Assembly: GCF_007679035.1 (NCBI RefSeq) | Contig: NZ_VEFR01000004.1 | Span: 62,001-126,000, forward strand | Length of the DNA stretch: 64,000 bases | DNA from: Agrococcus jejuensis | GTDB lineage: Bacteria; Actinomycetota; Actinomycetes; Actinomycetales; Microbacteriaceae | Reading direction: 5' to 3' | Part shown: positions 34,290-42,863 of the stretch, in pieces | How positions within the stretch are numbered: position 1 is the first letter of the stretch | Layout of the letters: every line of letters starts with the position of its first letter | Translations under genes and position numbers: made by a program | The notes under the pieces: generated by a model | Databases searched by the model: none | Told to the model about the DNA's origin: nothing | Seen by the model: the letters and a program-made list of their open reading frames with translations, nothing else

Positions 34290-36437
34290 ATGAGCGATGC
34301 CCTGTCCACCACATCCGAGCCGGTCGCGCAGCGCCGCCGACGTGGGCTCGCCCTCGGCACGCAGGCCAAGCTGCTCGTGATGCTGCTCGTCGTGAGCCTG
34401 GTCTCGTCGATCGCGATCGGCGTCATCGGCGTCGTGAACGGCCGGGGGTCGTTGCAGGATGCCGCGTACGACCAGCTCACGGCGATCCGCGAGCTGCGGG
34501 CCGACGCGATCGAGTCGGAGTTCTCGCGGCTGCAGACGGGCGTGCAGCTCGACTCGCGCAACGCGAGCGCCGTCGAGGGCGCCCGCGCCTTCATCGATGG
34601 CTTCGAGCAGCTCGAGTCCGCGCCGATCGACCCCGCGCTCGAGCAGCGGCTGCAGGGGTTCTACGACGACGAGTACATCCCGGCGCTCGAGGCCCGCACG
34701 GGTGAGCAGTACGAGTCGGAGTCGTTCGTGCCTGCCACGAACGCCGGTCGCTACCTGCAGGCGAACTACACGTCGTCCCGCGGACTCGACGACTTCGACG
34801 CCGCACTCGAGGCGCACGACGCCGGCGACGGCTCCGCGTGGTCGGCGGCGAACGCGCAGTACGGGCCCTACTTCACGGGGCTCGTCGACGCGCTCGACTA
34901 CGAGGACGTGCTGCTGCTCAACCTCGACGCCGAGGTGGTGTTCTCCGCCTACCAGAGCGTCGACCTCGGGCTCTCGATGCGCCGCACGGTGTTCGAGGGC
35001 TCGGCGCTCACGCGCGCCTTCGACGAGGTGCTGCAGTCGGGGTCGCTCGATGCCGTCGTGACGACGGACTTCGAGCGCTATCTGCCGTCGCTGGGCGTGC
35101 CGACCGCGTGGGTCCTCTCGCCGATCGGCGACGAGTCGGAGCTCATCGGCGTGCTCGCGGTGCAGGTGCCGATCACGCAGATCAACGCCGTCATGACGGG
35201 CGATCGCCAGTGGGCGGAGCAGGGGCTCGGGCAGACGGGCGAGGTGTACCTGGCGGGCTCGGACGGCCTCATGCGCAGCGAGTCGCGGCTGCTCGTCGAG
35301 GATCCCGACGCCTACGCCGACGCCGTCATCGCCAACGGCACGTCGGTCGCGACCGCGGAGCGAGTGGTGGAGGTCGCGGGGACGGTGCTGCTGCAACCCG
35401 TCGACGACGAAGGGGTCCAGGATGCGCTGCGTGGCGAGTCGGGCGTCGCCGAGACCGCCGACTACCGGTCGGGGTCGAGCCTCGTCGCCTACGCACCCCT
35501 CGACATCGAGGGGCTCGACTGGGTCATCGTCGCCCGCATCGACGCCGACGAGGCGTTCGCGCCCGTCTCCGACTTCACGCGCACCGTGGTGCTGTCGATC
35601 CTCGGCCTGCTGCTGCTCGTCAGCATCGTGTCGCTGCTGCTCGCGCAGGTCTTCACGCGGCCCATCGGCAAGCTCGTCGGCGCGGTGCGCCAGGTCGCGG
35701 GCGGCGACTACACGGTGCAGGTGCCCGTGCGGTCGCGCGACGAGTTCGGCGACCTCGGCACGGCGTTCAACGAGATGGCGACGAGCCTGCGGCTCAAGCA
35801 GGACCTCATCGACCAGCAGCAGGACGAGAACGTGCGTCTCATGCGCACGCTCATGCCCGACTCGGTCGCCGAGCGGCTCAAGGGTGGCGACGAGGCGATC
35901 GCCGAGCGTCACGAGAACGTCTCCGTCGTGTTCGCAGAGCTCGTCGGCTGGGAGGACCACGCGCGCGGGCTCGCCCTCGAGGAGGAGGTCGCGCAGCTCA
36001 ACTTCCTCACGCGCGGCTTCGACGAGGCAGCGAGGAAGGCGGGCGTCGAGCAGGTGCGCACGCTGCGCGGCGGCTACCTCGCGAGCGTCGGACTCGAGGT
36101 GCCGCGCGTCGACAACGCCCGCCGCGCCGTCGACTTCGGCATCGAGATGCGTGCCGTCGTCGAGCGGTTCAACGCGCAGCACGGCACGAAGGTGGCGCTT
36201 CGTGCCGGCGTCGACACCGGCACCGTCACGAGCGGCCTCGTCGCCCGCACGAACCTCGCCTACGACCTGTGGGGCGACGCCGTGAGCCTCGCCTACAAGG
36301 TGCGCACCGTGACGGGCGAGCCCGGCGTGTACGTGAGCGACGCCGTGCACGACCGGCTGCGCGACACCGTCGAGTTCACGAACGTCGGCACCGTCGACGT
36401 CGCGGGCACGGCCAAGTCGGTGTGGAGGGTCGGATGA
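34290..36437 (+). CDS. membrane receptor with HAMP and degenerate class III nucleotidyl-cyclase domain
   Basis: A 715-residue receptor with TM1 (27-49), a large extracellular sensor domain (50-430), TM2 (433-456), HAMP (457-510) and a class III cyclase-like domain (about 535-710). At the expected catalytic positions, metal Asp 1 is Glu550 (VFAELVGW), the substrate Lys is Arg590 and metal Asp 2 is Gly594 (RTLRGGYLAS). The transition-state Asn/Arg pair is Ser666/Lys670 (GDAVSLAYK); only Asp659 of YDLWGD remains. The fold looks complete but activity is unlikely. It overlaps the MscS gene by four bases (ATGA), so receptor and channel are made together. Confidence 0.8.
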   Translation: MSDALSTTSEPVAQRRRRGLALGTQAKLLVMLLVVSLVSSIAIGVIGVVNGRGSLQDAAYDQLTAIRELRADAIESEFSRLQTGVQLDSRNASAVEGARAFIDGFEQLESAPIDPALEQRLQGFYDDEYIPALEARTGEQYESESFVPATNAGRYLQANYTSSRGLDDFDAALEAHDAGDGSAWSAANAQYGPYFTGLVDALDYEDVLLLNLDAEVVFSAYQSVDLGLSMRRTVFEGSALTRAFDEVLQSGSLDAVVTTDFERYLPSLGVPTAWVLSPIGDESELIGVLAVQVPITQINAVMTGDRQWAEQGLGQTGEVYLAGSDGLMRSESRLLVEDPDAYADAVIANGTSVATAERVVEVAGTVLLQPVDDEGVQDALRGESGVAETADYRSGSSLVAYAPLDIEGLDWVIVARIDADEAFAPVSDFTRTVVLSILGLLLLVSIVSLLLAQVFTRPIGKLVGAVRQVAGGDYTVQVPVRSRDEFGDLGTAFNEMATSLRLKQDLIDQQQDENVRLMRTLMPDSVAERLKGGDEAIAERHENVSVVFAELVGWEDHARGLALEEEVAQLNFLTRGFDEAARKAGVEQVRTLRGGYLASVGLEVPRVDNARRAVDFGIEMRAVVERFNAQHGTKVALRAGVDTGTVTSGLVARTNLAYDLWGDAVSLAYKVRTVTGEPGVYVSDAVHDRLRDTVEFTNVGTVDVAGTAKSVWRVG

Positions 36438-37861
36438 TCGACGACGTGCTCGCCGCCGACTGGTTCGGCTGGGCGGTCGCCCTCGCGCTCGGCGTGCCGA
36501 TCGTGCTCGTGGTGCTGACGGAGGTCGTGAACCACCTGCAGCGGCGCGGGCACGCGGCCGCGAAGCCGCTGCGTCTCCTGCGCAACTGGGTCGTGCCGGT
36601 CGGCGCGCTCCTCGCGCTGCTCGCGTTCGCGTTCCAGTCGCCCGCCGACCAGGTGTGGGTGCGCATCGTCGCGACCGTGCTCGGCTTCCTCGTGATCCTG
36701 CTCGTGCTGTCGGCGTTCAACGTGGCGCTGTTCTCGCACGCCGAGGAGGGGTCGTGGCGGCAGCGCATCCCGACGATCTTCATCGAGATCGCGCGGCTCG
36801 TGCTCGTCGTCGTCGGCCTCGGCCTGCTGTTCCAGTGGGTGTGGGGCGCCGACGTCGGCGGGCTCATCACGGCGCTCGGCGTGACGTCGATCGTCATCGG
36901 CCTCGCGCTGCAGAACGCCGTCGGCGGCGTCATCTCGGGCCTGCTGCTGCTGTTCGAGCAGCCGTTCCAGATCGGCGACCACCTCGACGCGGCGGGCGTC
37001 TCGGGCCGGGTCGTCGAGGTGAACTGGCGCGCGAGCCACATCGACACGGGCTCGGGCATCCAGATCGTGCCGAACTCGACGCTCGCGGGCGCCTCGTTCA
37101 CGAACCGCTCGCGACCCGCGGGGCCGCACCACGCCTCCGTCGACGTCGTCTTCTCGACCGACGATCCGCCGCACGAGGTCATCGCGCTGCTCGTGCGCGT
37201 CGCGTCGAGCCTGCCGATGCTCGCCCCGGGCGAGACGCCGTCGGCGTCGTACACGGGCAAGGGCGGCTTCTCGGTGTCCCTGCCGGTGCAGGGGCCCGGC
37301 CTCGTCGGCGCTGCGACGAGCACGTTCCTCGGTTGGCTCTGGTACGCGGCGCGCAGGCAGGGCTTCGCGCTCGACGGCGATGCGAGCGACCCGATCGCCG
37401 AGCCCGGCGTGCTCGAGCGCGCCATCGCCGACGTCGCACCGTCGCTGTTCGCCGACGAGGAGGGCAAGGCGCTCCTCGCCGAGCACGCCCGTCTCGAGCG
37501 CTGGGGCGTCGGCGAGACCGTGCAGCCCGCCGGCGTCGTGCCCGACACCGTGCGGTTCGTGGTCGACGGCCGGGCGCAGATCGTCGCCTCGCACGGCGCC
37601 GGGCTGCTCGAGCTCGGCATCGCCGAGCGCGGCGCGGCCATCGGCCAGACGGCGCTGACGCGCGAGCCGGCCGTCGCCGCCACCGTCGCCCAGTCCGTGC
37701 TGACCACGCTCACGGTGCCGCTGCCGACGCTCGACCGACTCGTCGCCTCCGCGCCGCGGCTCGCCCAGGAGATGGGGCGCACGATCGACGCGACGAGGCA
37801 GTCGATGCGCGACGCCGTCGCAGCCTCGACCGGCTCGTCGCTGCCAGGGAGCCGCTCCTAG
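36434..37861 (+). CDS. MscS-family channel with C-terminal cyclic-nucleotide-binding-like domain
   Basis: A 475-residue membrane protein with four N-terminal helices, the MscS pore helix and beta-domain entry ALGVTSIVIGLALQNAVGG and LFEQPFQIGDHLD (about 155-185), then PNSTLAGASFTNRSRP. After the MscS vestibule, residues 351-440 resemble a CNB domain (VVDGRAQIV, then IGQTALTREPAVAATV at 403-418). In the phosphate-binding cassette the usual Glu is Gln405 and the Arg is lost, so cAMP/cGMP binding in the normal way is doubtful. The family (bCNG-type) is gated by ligand rather than tension. Its start overlaps the cyclase-like receptor gene. Confidence 0.75.
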   Translation: MIDDVLAADWFGWAVALALGVPIVLVVLTEVVNHLQRRGHAAAKPLRLLRNWVVPVGALLALLAFAFQSPADQVWVRIVATVLGFLVILLVLSAFNVALFSHAEEGSWRQRIPTIFIEIARLVLVVVGLGLLFQWVWGADVGGLITALGVTSIVIGLALQNAVGGVISGLLLLFEQPFQIGDHLDAAGVSGRVVEVNWRASHIDTGSGIQIVPNSTLAGASFTNRSRPAGPHHASVDVVFSTDDPPHEVIALLVRVASSLPMLAPGETPSASYTGKGGFSVSLPVQGPGLVGAATSTFLGWLWYAARRQGFALDGDASDPIAEPGVLERAIADVAPSLFADEEGKALLAEHARLERWGVGETVQPAGVVPDTVRFVVDGRAQIVASHGAGLLELGIAERGAAIGQTALTREPAVAATVAQSVLTTLTVPLPTLDRLVASAPRLAQEMGRTIDATRQSMRDAVAASTGSSLPGSRS

Positions 37862-37864
37862 ACT
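37859..37864 (+). promoter_or_regulatory. -10 box of the M13 peptidase gene
   Basis: TAGACT overlaps the stop codon of the MscS gene and lies six bases before the ATG at 37871; leaderless type. Confidence 0.5.
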
Positions 37865-37870
37865 CGGCGC

Positions 37871-39811
37871 ATGACTGCTGCCCGATCCGGCATCGACATC
37901 GCCGAGCTCAGCCCGGAGATCCGCCCCCAGGACGACCTCTTCCAGCACGTGCACGCGAAGTGGCTCGCTCGCACCGACATCCCCGCCGACAAGGCCCGCT
38001 GGGGATCGTTCGCGATCCTCGCGGAGGAGGCGGAGCAGGCGGTGCGCACGATCATCGAGGAGTCGACGGACGCCGAGCCGGGCAGCGAGCAGCGCAAGGT
38101 CGGCGACCTGTTCGCGTCGTTCATGGACGAGGCGGCGATCGACGCGCGCGGCATCGATCCCATCCGCCCGCTGCTCGCCCAGGTCGACGGCATCGAGTCG
38201 ACCGACGACCTGCTCCGCGTCATCGCGGGCATGGAGCGCATCGGCGGCCCCGGCCTCTTCGGCCAGTACGTCGACAACGACCCGGGCGACCCCGAGCGCT
38301 ACGTCGTCAACGTCGTGCAGGCCGGCCTCGGGCTGCCCGACGAGTCGTACTACGGCGACGAGTCGTTCGCCGAGACGCGCGCGAGGTACCTCACCCACCT
38401 CGAGACGATGCTCGGCCACGCGGAGCGTCCGGATGCGGCCGCCGAGGCGTCCGCGATCCTCGCGCTCGAGACCGACGTCGCCGCGCACCACTGGGACCGC
38501 GTGACCTCGCGCGACAGCGTGAAGACGTACAACCTCGTGCCGTTCGTCGAGACCTACGCATGGCTCGCGCCGTGGTTCGCGGCCGTCGAGTCGCCCGCCG
38601 ACGCCTACCGCGAGGTCGTCGTGCACCAGCCGTCGTACCTCGAGGGCGTCGCGACGCTGCTCTTGCCCGAGCGGCTCGACGCGTGGCGGTCGTGGCTGCG
38701 CGCGGGGATCGTGCGCGCCTGGGCCCCGTACCTCACGACGACGATCTCGAAGGACGCGTTCGCGTTCTACGGCACGGCCCTCACGGGCGCGACCGAGCAG
38801 CGTGCGCGCTGGAAGCGCGGCGTCGCGCTCGTCGAGGGCGCGCTGGGCGACATCGTCGGCAAGGTCTACGTCGAGCGGCACTTCCCGCCGCACGCGCGCG
38901 TCGCGATGGACGAGCTGATCGCCAACCTCGTCGCGGCCTACCGCGCATCCATCGAGACCCTCGAGTGGATGAGCCCCGCCACGCGCGAGGCGGCGCTCGA
39001 GAAGCTCGAGCGGTTCACGCCGAAGATCGGCTTCCCGGTGCGCTGGCGCACGTACGAGGCGCTCGAGATCGGCGACGACCTCGTCACCAACGTGCAGGCG
39101 GCGGCCGCGCACGAGCACGACCGCGAGCTCGGCAAGATCGGCCGTCCCCTCGACCGCGACGAGTGGTTCATGGGTCCGCAGACCGTGAACGCGTACTACA
39201 ACCCGGGCTTCAACGAGATCGTGTTCCCCGCCGCGATCCTGCAGCCGCCGTTCTTCGACCACACGGCGGATCCCGCGGCGAACTACGGCGCGATCGGCGC
39301 GGTCATCGGCCACGAGATCGGCCACGGCTTCGACGACCAGGGCTCGCGCTACGACGGTGACGGCCGTCTGCGCGACTGGTGGAGCGAGGAGGACCGCGCG
39401 CGCTTCGAGGAGCGCACGAGCGTGCTCATCGCCCAGTACGACGCCCTCTCGCCCGAGGCGGCGCCCGACCACACCGTCAACGGCGCCCTGACCATCGGCG
39501 AGAACATCGGCGACCTCGGCGGCCTCGGCATCGCCTGGAAGGCGTACCTGCGGCATCTCGACGGCGTCGAGGCGCCCGTCATCGACGGGCTCACGGGTGC
39601 CCAGCGCTTCTTCCTCTCGTGGGCGCAGGCGTGGCAGCTGAAGATCCGCCCCGAGGAGGCCATCCGCCTCGTGTCGATCGACCCGCACTCGCCGAACGAG
39701 CACCGCACGAACCAGATCGTGCGCAACATGGATGCGTTCTACGACGCGTTCGCGGTGCGCGAGGGCGACGCCCTGTGGCTGTCGCCCGAGGCGCGCGTCA
39801 CCATCTGGTAG
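37871..39811 (+). CDS. M13-family (neprilysin/PepO-like) zinc metallopeptidase
   Basis: A 646-residue M13 endopeptidase with the full family length. Zinc ligands are His481 and His485 in HEIGH (GAVIGHEIGHGFDDQG) with catalytic Glu482, and Glu544 in GENIGDLGGL. The substrate-binding NAYYNPGFNEIVFPAAIL is present, and it ends in the typical RVTIW. There is no signal peptide or membrane anchor, so it is cytosolic like bacterial PepO, probably degrading peptides. The promoter overlaps the upstream stop. Confidence 0.95.
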   Translation: MTAARSGIDIAELSPEIRPQDDLFQHVHAKWLARTDIPADKARWGSFAILAEEAEQAVRTIIEESTDAEPGSEQRKVGDLFASFMDEAAIDARGIDPIRPLLAQVDGIESTDDLLRVIAGMERIGGPGLFGQYVDNDPGDPERYVVNVVQAGLGLPDESYYGDESFAETRARYLTHLETMLGHAERPDAAAEASAILALETDVAAHHWDRVTSRDSVKTYNLVPFVETYAWLAPWFAAVESPADAYREVVVHQPSYLEGVATLLLPERLDAWRSWLRAGIVRAWAPYLTTTISKDAFAFYGTALTGATEQRARWKRGVALVEGALGDIVGKVYVERHFPPHARVAMDELIANLVAAYRASIETLEWMSPATREAALEKLERFTPKIGFPVRWRTYEALEIGDDLVTNVQAAAAHEHDRELGKIGRPLDRDEWFMGPQTVNAYYNPGFNEIVFPAAILQPPFFDHTADPAANYGAIGAVIGHEIGHGFDDQGSRYDGDGRLRDWWSEEDRARFEERTSVLIAQYDALSPEAAPDHTVNGALTIGENIGDLGGLGIAWKAYLRHLDGVEAPVIDGLTGAQRFFLSWAQAWQLKIRPEEAIRLVSIDPHSPNEHRTNQIVRNMDAFYDAFAVREGDALWLSPEARVTIW

Positions 39812-39822
39812 CGGCGAGGCGT

Positions 39823-39852
39823 CGTCCGTCGCTCGCGTGCGCGTGACGGACG
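39823..39852 (+). terminator. hairpin after the M13 peptidase gene
   Basis: CGTCCGTC / GACGGACG with a 14-base loop. No T-tract. Confidence 0.5.
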
Positions 39853-39908
39853 GCGCACCGCAGGTCAAGGGGGCGAGAGCGCCCAGGTCCCACGCGGTCC
39901 GCGGTCGC

Positions 39909-39914
39909 TAGTGT
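39909..39914 (+). promoter_or_regulatory. -10 box of the YtxH/Holin-X/DUF3618 operon
   Basis: TAGTGT 56 bases before the ATG, giving a leader of about 50 nucleotides with a GGGAGA ribosome-binding site. Confidence 0.4.
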
Positions 39915-39970
39915 GGGTCGAGTCGGGGACGCTCCTCTGTCCTCGACGTTCGCAGACGCAGGGAGACGAC

Positions 39971-40219
39971 ATGCGCGGCAAGATCATCTTCGTGGCAGGC
40001 ATCGGCGTCGGCTACGTGCTGGGCGCCAAGGCCGGCCGACAGCGGTACGAGCAGATCGCCTCGGCTGCCGAGAAGCTCTGGAACTCGAAGACGGTGGCCA
40101 AGCCGCGCGCCGAGGTGCAGCAGTTCGTCGAGACGCAGACGCCCAAGGTCGTCGACGCCGCGACCGACGCTGCGACGAAGGCCATCCGCAAGGCGACGCG
40201 TCGCCCGAAGGAGGCGTGA
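39971..40219 (+). CDS. YtxH-like small membrane-associated protein
   Basis: An 82-residue protein with a short N-terminal hydrophobic segment KIIFVAGIGVGYVLGAKAG (residues 4-22) and then a basic amphipathic tail (QRYEQIASAAEKLW...). It resembles YtxH-like proteins. It shares one base with the following Holin-X gene (TGATG), the first of three coupled genes. Confidence 0.65.
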   Translation: MRGKIIFVAGIGVGYVLGAKAGRQRYEQIASAAEKLWNSKTVAKPRAEVQQFVETQTPKVVDAATDAATKAIRKATRRPKEA

Positions 40220-40674
40220 TGGCCGAGCGCCGGTCGCTCCCCGAGCTGCTCGCGGAGGTGCCGACGCTCGTCGTGAACCTGTTCCGCGCCGAGCTCGAGA
40301 ACCTGCAGGCAGAGGTCAAGGGCAAGGTCGCGAAGCTCGGCATCGGCGGCGCGCTCCTCGCCGTCGCGGGCGTCATGGCCGTCTTCATGCTCGGCTGGCT
40401 CCTCGCGGCCGTCAACGGCCTGTGGCAGCTGCTGTTCCCCGAGTGGGCGGCTGCGCTGCTCACCGCCGCGTGCCTGCTCGTCGTCATCGGCATCCTCGTG
40501 CTCGTCGGCATCCCGCTGCTCAAGCGCGGTGCCGCGTTCAAGCAGATGGAGTCGCTCGACTCGATCAAGGACGACGTGAACATGGTGCGGGGTCTCGGCC
40601 ACGCTGCCGACGGCACCTCGCCCCTCGATGACCTGCCCACGCGCACCACCCGCACGGACGGAGACCTGCGATGA
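40219..40674 (+). CDS. actinobacterial Holin-X family protein
   Basis: A 151-residue protein with two membrane segments (about 43-66 and 80-102) after an amphipathic SLPELLAEVPTLVVNLFRAE, matching putative actinobacterial Holin-X proteins. Despite the phage-holin name these are conserved chromosomal genes found next to YtxH-like and DUF3618 genes, so a prophage is not implied. It overlaps both neighbours. It is thought to act at the membrane, role unknown. Confidence 0.75.
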   Translation: MAERRSLPELLAEVPTLVVNLFRAELENLQAEVKGKVAKLGIGGALLAVAGVMAVFMLGWLLAAVNGLWQLLFPEWAAALLTAACLLVVIGILVLVGIPLLKRGAAFKQMESLDSIKDDVNMVRGLGHAADGTSPLDDLPTRTTRTDGDLR

Positions 40675-40877
40675 CCGATCAGCGTGACGTCGACCAGCAG
40701 CGCGACGAGCTGCGCCGTGCCCTCGAGGAGATCGAGGACCGTGTGAACCCGGCCAAGGTCGCGGAGCGCACGCGGCAGCGCCTCGACGAGGACCCGACGC
40801 CGTTCCTCGTGGCTGCGGGCGGCGTGGTGCTCGCGGTCGCGGGCGTCGTGGCGCTGCTCATCCTCCGCCGCCGCTAG
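40671..40877 (+). CDS. DUF3618 domain protein
   Basis: A 68-residue protein with a charged DUF3618 N-terminus (DQQRDELRRALEEIEDRVNP) and one C-terminal membrane helix (FLVAAGGVVLAVAGVVALLI) followed by RRR. The start overlaps the Holin-X stop by four bases (ATGA). It is the third member of the coupled small-membrane-protein operon. Confidence 0.75.
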   Translation: MTDQRDVDQQRDELRRALEEIEDRVNPAKVAERTRQRLDEDPTPFLVAAGGVVLAVAGVVALLILRRR

Positions 40878-40912
40878 CCGCGTCGAGCTCTCCGCGCTCG
40901 ATGCTCGACTCC

Positions 40913-41060
40913 CAGCTGGTCGAGGAGCGCAGGCGCGCAGCGCCTCCGCGTCACGAGACCCGAGTCACCGCGAGCACGCCGATTCGAGGTGCCGTTCGCG
41001 CGGTCACCGGGTCTCGTGACGCGGGCTCGCCCAGGGGCTCACGCGCTCCTCGACCAGCTG
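40913..41060. repeat. GCTGGTCGAGGAG long inverted-repeat element, copy 3
   Basis: About 148 bp bounded by CAGCTGGTCGAGGAGCG / CGCTCCTCGACCAGCTG (perfect 17-bp arms), with the inner blocks GTCACGAGACC / GGTCTCGTGAC seen in copies 1 and 2. It fills most of the 209-bp gap between the DUF3618 and GNAT genes. A decayed related sequence is at 31525-31560. Confidence 0.75.
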
Positions 41061-41086
41061 GTGGGACGGCGCCTCGCTGACGATCG

Positions 41087-41563
41087 TCAGGCGTCGTCGC
41101 GGCCGGGCAGGTGCACGGCGAGGGCGAAGTCGGCGGGCGCATCCGCCGCATCCGACTCGAGCCCGAGCGTGCGATAGAAGTCGACCGCGACCTCGCTCGA
41201 CTGCCACTGCAGCATGCCGATGCGCGCCTCGCGCTCCGCCCACACGCGCACGGCCTCGAAGAGCGCCGTGCCGGCTCCGCGGCCGCGAGCCGCAGGCGAG
41301 ACCCACAGGTCGTGCATGCGGGCGATCGAGCGCTCCTGACGCAGCGCGGGGCCGTAGTCCTGCGCGGCCGCGTAGCCGACGACCGCGCCGTCGGCGACGG
41401 CGACGAGCACGTGGTGCGTGGGGTTGTCGAGGTTCGATGCGAGCCGCTCGCGGTAGCGCACGACCTTCTCGTCGGGCCCGTCGTCGGCGCCCCAGCGCTG
41501 CAGCAGCGCGACGAGCGCATCGACGTCGTCGCGCGTCGCCGCTCGTACCTCGACCCCTGCCAT
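41087..41563 (-). CDS. GNAT-family N-acetyltransferase
   Basis: A 158-residue GNAT enzyme. The acetyl-CoA-binding motif A region is LWVSPAARGRGAGTALFEAV (residues 88-107), motif B continues with DFYRTLGLE. It starts VRAATRDDVDALVALLQRW. The ATG at 41563 is fixed by TATCCT six bases upstream. Substrate unknown. Confidence 0.85.
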   Translation of the reverse strand: MAGVEVRAATRDDVDALVALLQRWGADDGPDEKVVRYRERLASNLDNPTHHVLVAVADGAVVGYAAAQDYGPALRQERSIARMHDLWVSPAARGRGAGTALFEAVRVWAEREARIGMLQWQSSEVAVDFYRTLGLESDAADAPADFALAVHLPGRDDA

Positions 41564-41569
41564 GAGCCC

Positions 41570-41575
41570 AGGATA
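41570..41575 (-). promoter_or_regulatory. -10 box of the GNAT gene
   Basis: TATCCT on the minus strand, six bases before the ATG; leaderless type. Confidence 0.5.
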
Positions 41576-41684
41576 GGGCGCGCCGCTGGACGGTCGGGGA
41601 AGTCGCGCGGCGGGCTCGGCGTTGACCCCGTCAGACGCGATGCCGCCCATCCGATGCGGCGTCGCGGCCGAGGAGAGGGAGACC

Positions 41685-42116
41685 GTGTCCGCACTCACCA
41701 TGCCGCTCGCCGATCGCTGGCGGTTCCTGCGCGACGCGACCGTGGCGGTCGTGTCCGCGAACCATGACGGCGAGAGCGTCGCCGTGCCGATCTGGATCCA
41801 GGTGGAGGATGCGAGCGTGCTCATGGTCACGCCGCGCGCCTCCGAGAAGGCGCGCGTGATGCTCGGCGCAGGCCGCGCGTGGGTCACGGCGCTCACGAAC
41901 GACGCGCCCTACCGCTTCGTGGCCGGCGAGGGCCCGGTCGAGCTCGACGAGTCCGTCGACCTGCCCGCGCTCGTGCGGTCGATGTCGCGCCGCAGCCTCG
42001 GCGAGGCCAAGGGCGCCGAGTTCGCCGAGGGCTGGCTCGAGGGCGACCCGAGCATCGTCGTGCTGCGCGTGACGCCCGACCGGTGGCGCTCGATGGACGA
42101 GACGCGCGGCGAGTAG
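41685..42116 (+). CDS. pyridoxamine 5'-phosphate oxidase-like flavin/F420-binding protein
   Basis: A 143-residue split-barrel protein: LRDATVAVVSANHDGESVAV, then PIWIQVEDASVLMVTPRASE, then GRAWVTALTNDAPYRFVAGEG. This fits the PNPOx-like family that binds FMN, F420 or heme. The GTG at 41685 with GAGAGGGAG upstream is preferred over an ATG at 41622. Function unknown. Confidence 0.7.
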   Translation: MSALTMPLADRWRFLRDATVAVVSANHDGESVAVPIWIQVEDASVLMVTPRASEKARVMLGAGRAWVTALTNDAPYRFVAGEGPVELDESVDLPALVRSMSRRSLGEAKGAEFAEGWLEGDPSIVVLRVTPDRWRSMDETRGE

Positions 42117-42188
42117 CCGCCGCATCCGCGGCCGAGCGGGGTGCCGAGGGCGCATGCCGCCCGGCCGCCCGCTCGGGCGTGGATTCGG

Positions 42189-42208
42189 CGCGCACCTCCA
42201 AGGTGCGC
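42189..42208 (+). terminator. weak hairpin after the PNPOx-like gene
   Basis: GCGCACCT / AGGTGCGC with a 3-base loop. No T-tract. Confidence 0.35.
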
Positions 42209-42286
42209 ACCATCGGGCACCGCCGCGGCTGTGCCGGACCGGCATCGAATGGCGTCGCCCAGGTGGCGCCCGCGAGGATGGGCGCC

Positions 42287-42841
42287 ATGCACATGCTCCT
42301 GCGGTTCCTGCTCGCCATGCTCGTTCGCGGCAACCGCGCACCGCGCCTCGCGATCGACGATGTCAGCCGCATCGACCACCGCGTGCACCTCGTCGACATC
42401 GACCTGCTCGGCCACATGAACAACGGGCGCTACCTGTCGTTCATGGACCTCGGCCGCATCGACCTCACGAAGCGCGCCGGCATCGCCTCGCGCCTGTCGA
42501 AGGCCGGCATCCATGCGGTCGTCGGTCAGCAGTCGATCGCATATCGGCGCTCGATCGGCTTCCTGCAGCGCTTCACGCTCGAGTCGCGGCTCGTGGGCGC
42601 GGACGAGCGCAGCTGCTACATCGAGCAGCGCTTCGTGGCGAAGGGGCAGGTCATGGCGCGCGCCGTCGTGCGCGGCCGCTTCGTGCAGCGCGGCGTCGGC
42701 GCCGTGCGCATGGACGTCGTGAGCGCCGCGTGCGGCTACGACTTCGAGGCGAACCACCCCGTGCCCGACGAGATCCGCACCTGGGCCGACTGGTCGGCGC
42801 TGCCCGGCGCGAAGGCCGACCACCCGAGCGTCTGGGCCTGA
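42287..42841 (+). CDS. hotdog-fold acyl-CoA thioesterase family protein
   Basis: A 184-residue 4HBT-like protein. VDIDLLGHMNNGRYLSFMDL (about residues 39-58) is the hotdog catalytic segment with D-x-x-G-H-x-N-N. RMDVVSAACGYDFEANHPVP follows near the C-terminus. It starts with a hydrophobic MLLRFLLAMLVRG. ATGs at 42278, 42287 and 42293 are all possible; 42287 lies seven bases after GAGGAT, the leaderless spacing used elsewhere here. Substrate unknown. Confidence 0.75.
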   Translation: MHMLLRFLLAMLVRGNRAPRLAIDDVSRIDHRVHLVDIDLLGHMNNGRYLSFMDLGRIDLTKRAGIASRLSKAGIHAVVGQQSIAYRRSIGFLQRFTLESRLVGADERSCYIEQRFVAKGQVMARAVVRGRFVQRGVGAVRMDVVSAACGYDFEANHPVPDEIRTWADWSALPGAKADHPSVWA

Positions 42842-42863
42842 GGCCCGGCGCCCGCGAGGCGGA

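Noticed and set aside
34290..36437. Functional adenylate cyclase
   Set aside because: Five of six catalytic positions differ from the class III consensus.
39971..40877. Prophage lysis module suggested by a holin-type protein
   Set aside because: Holin-X with YtxH-like and DUF3618 genes is a conserved chromosomal trio, and no other phage gene is nearby.
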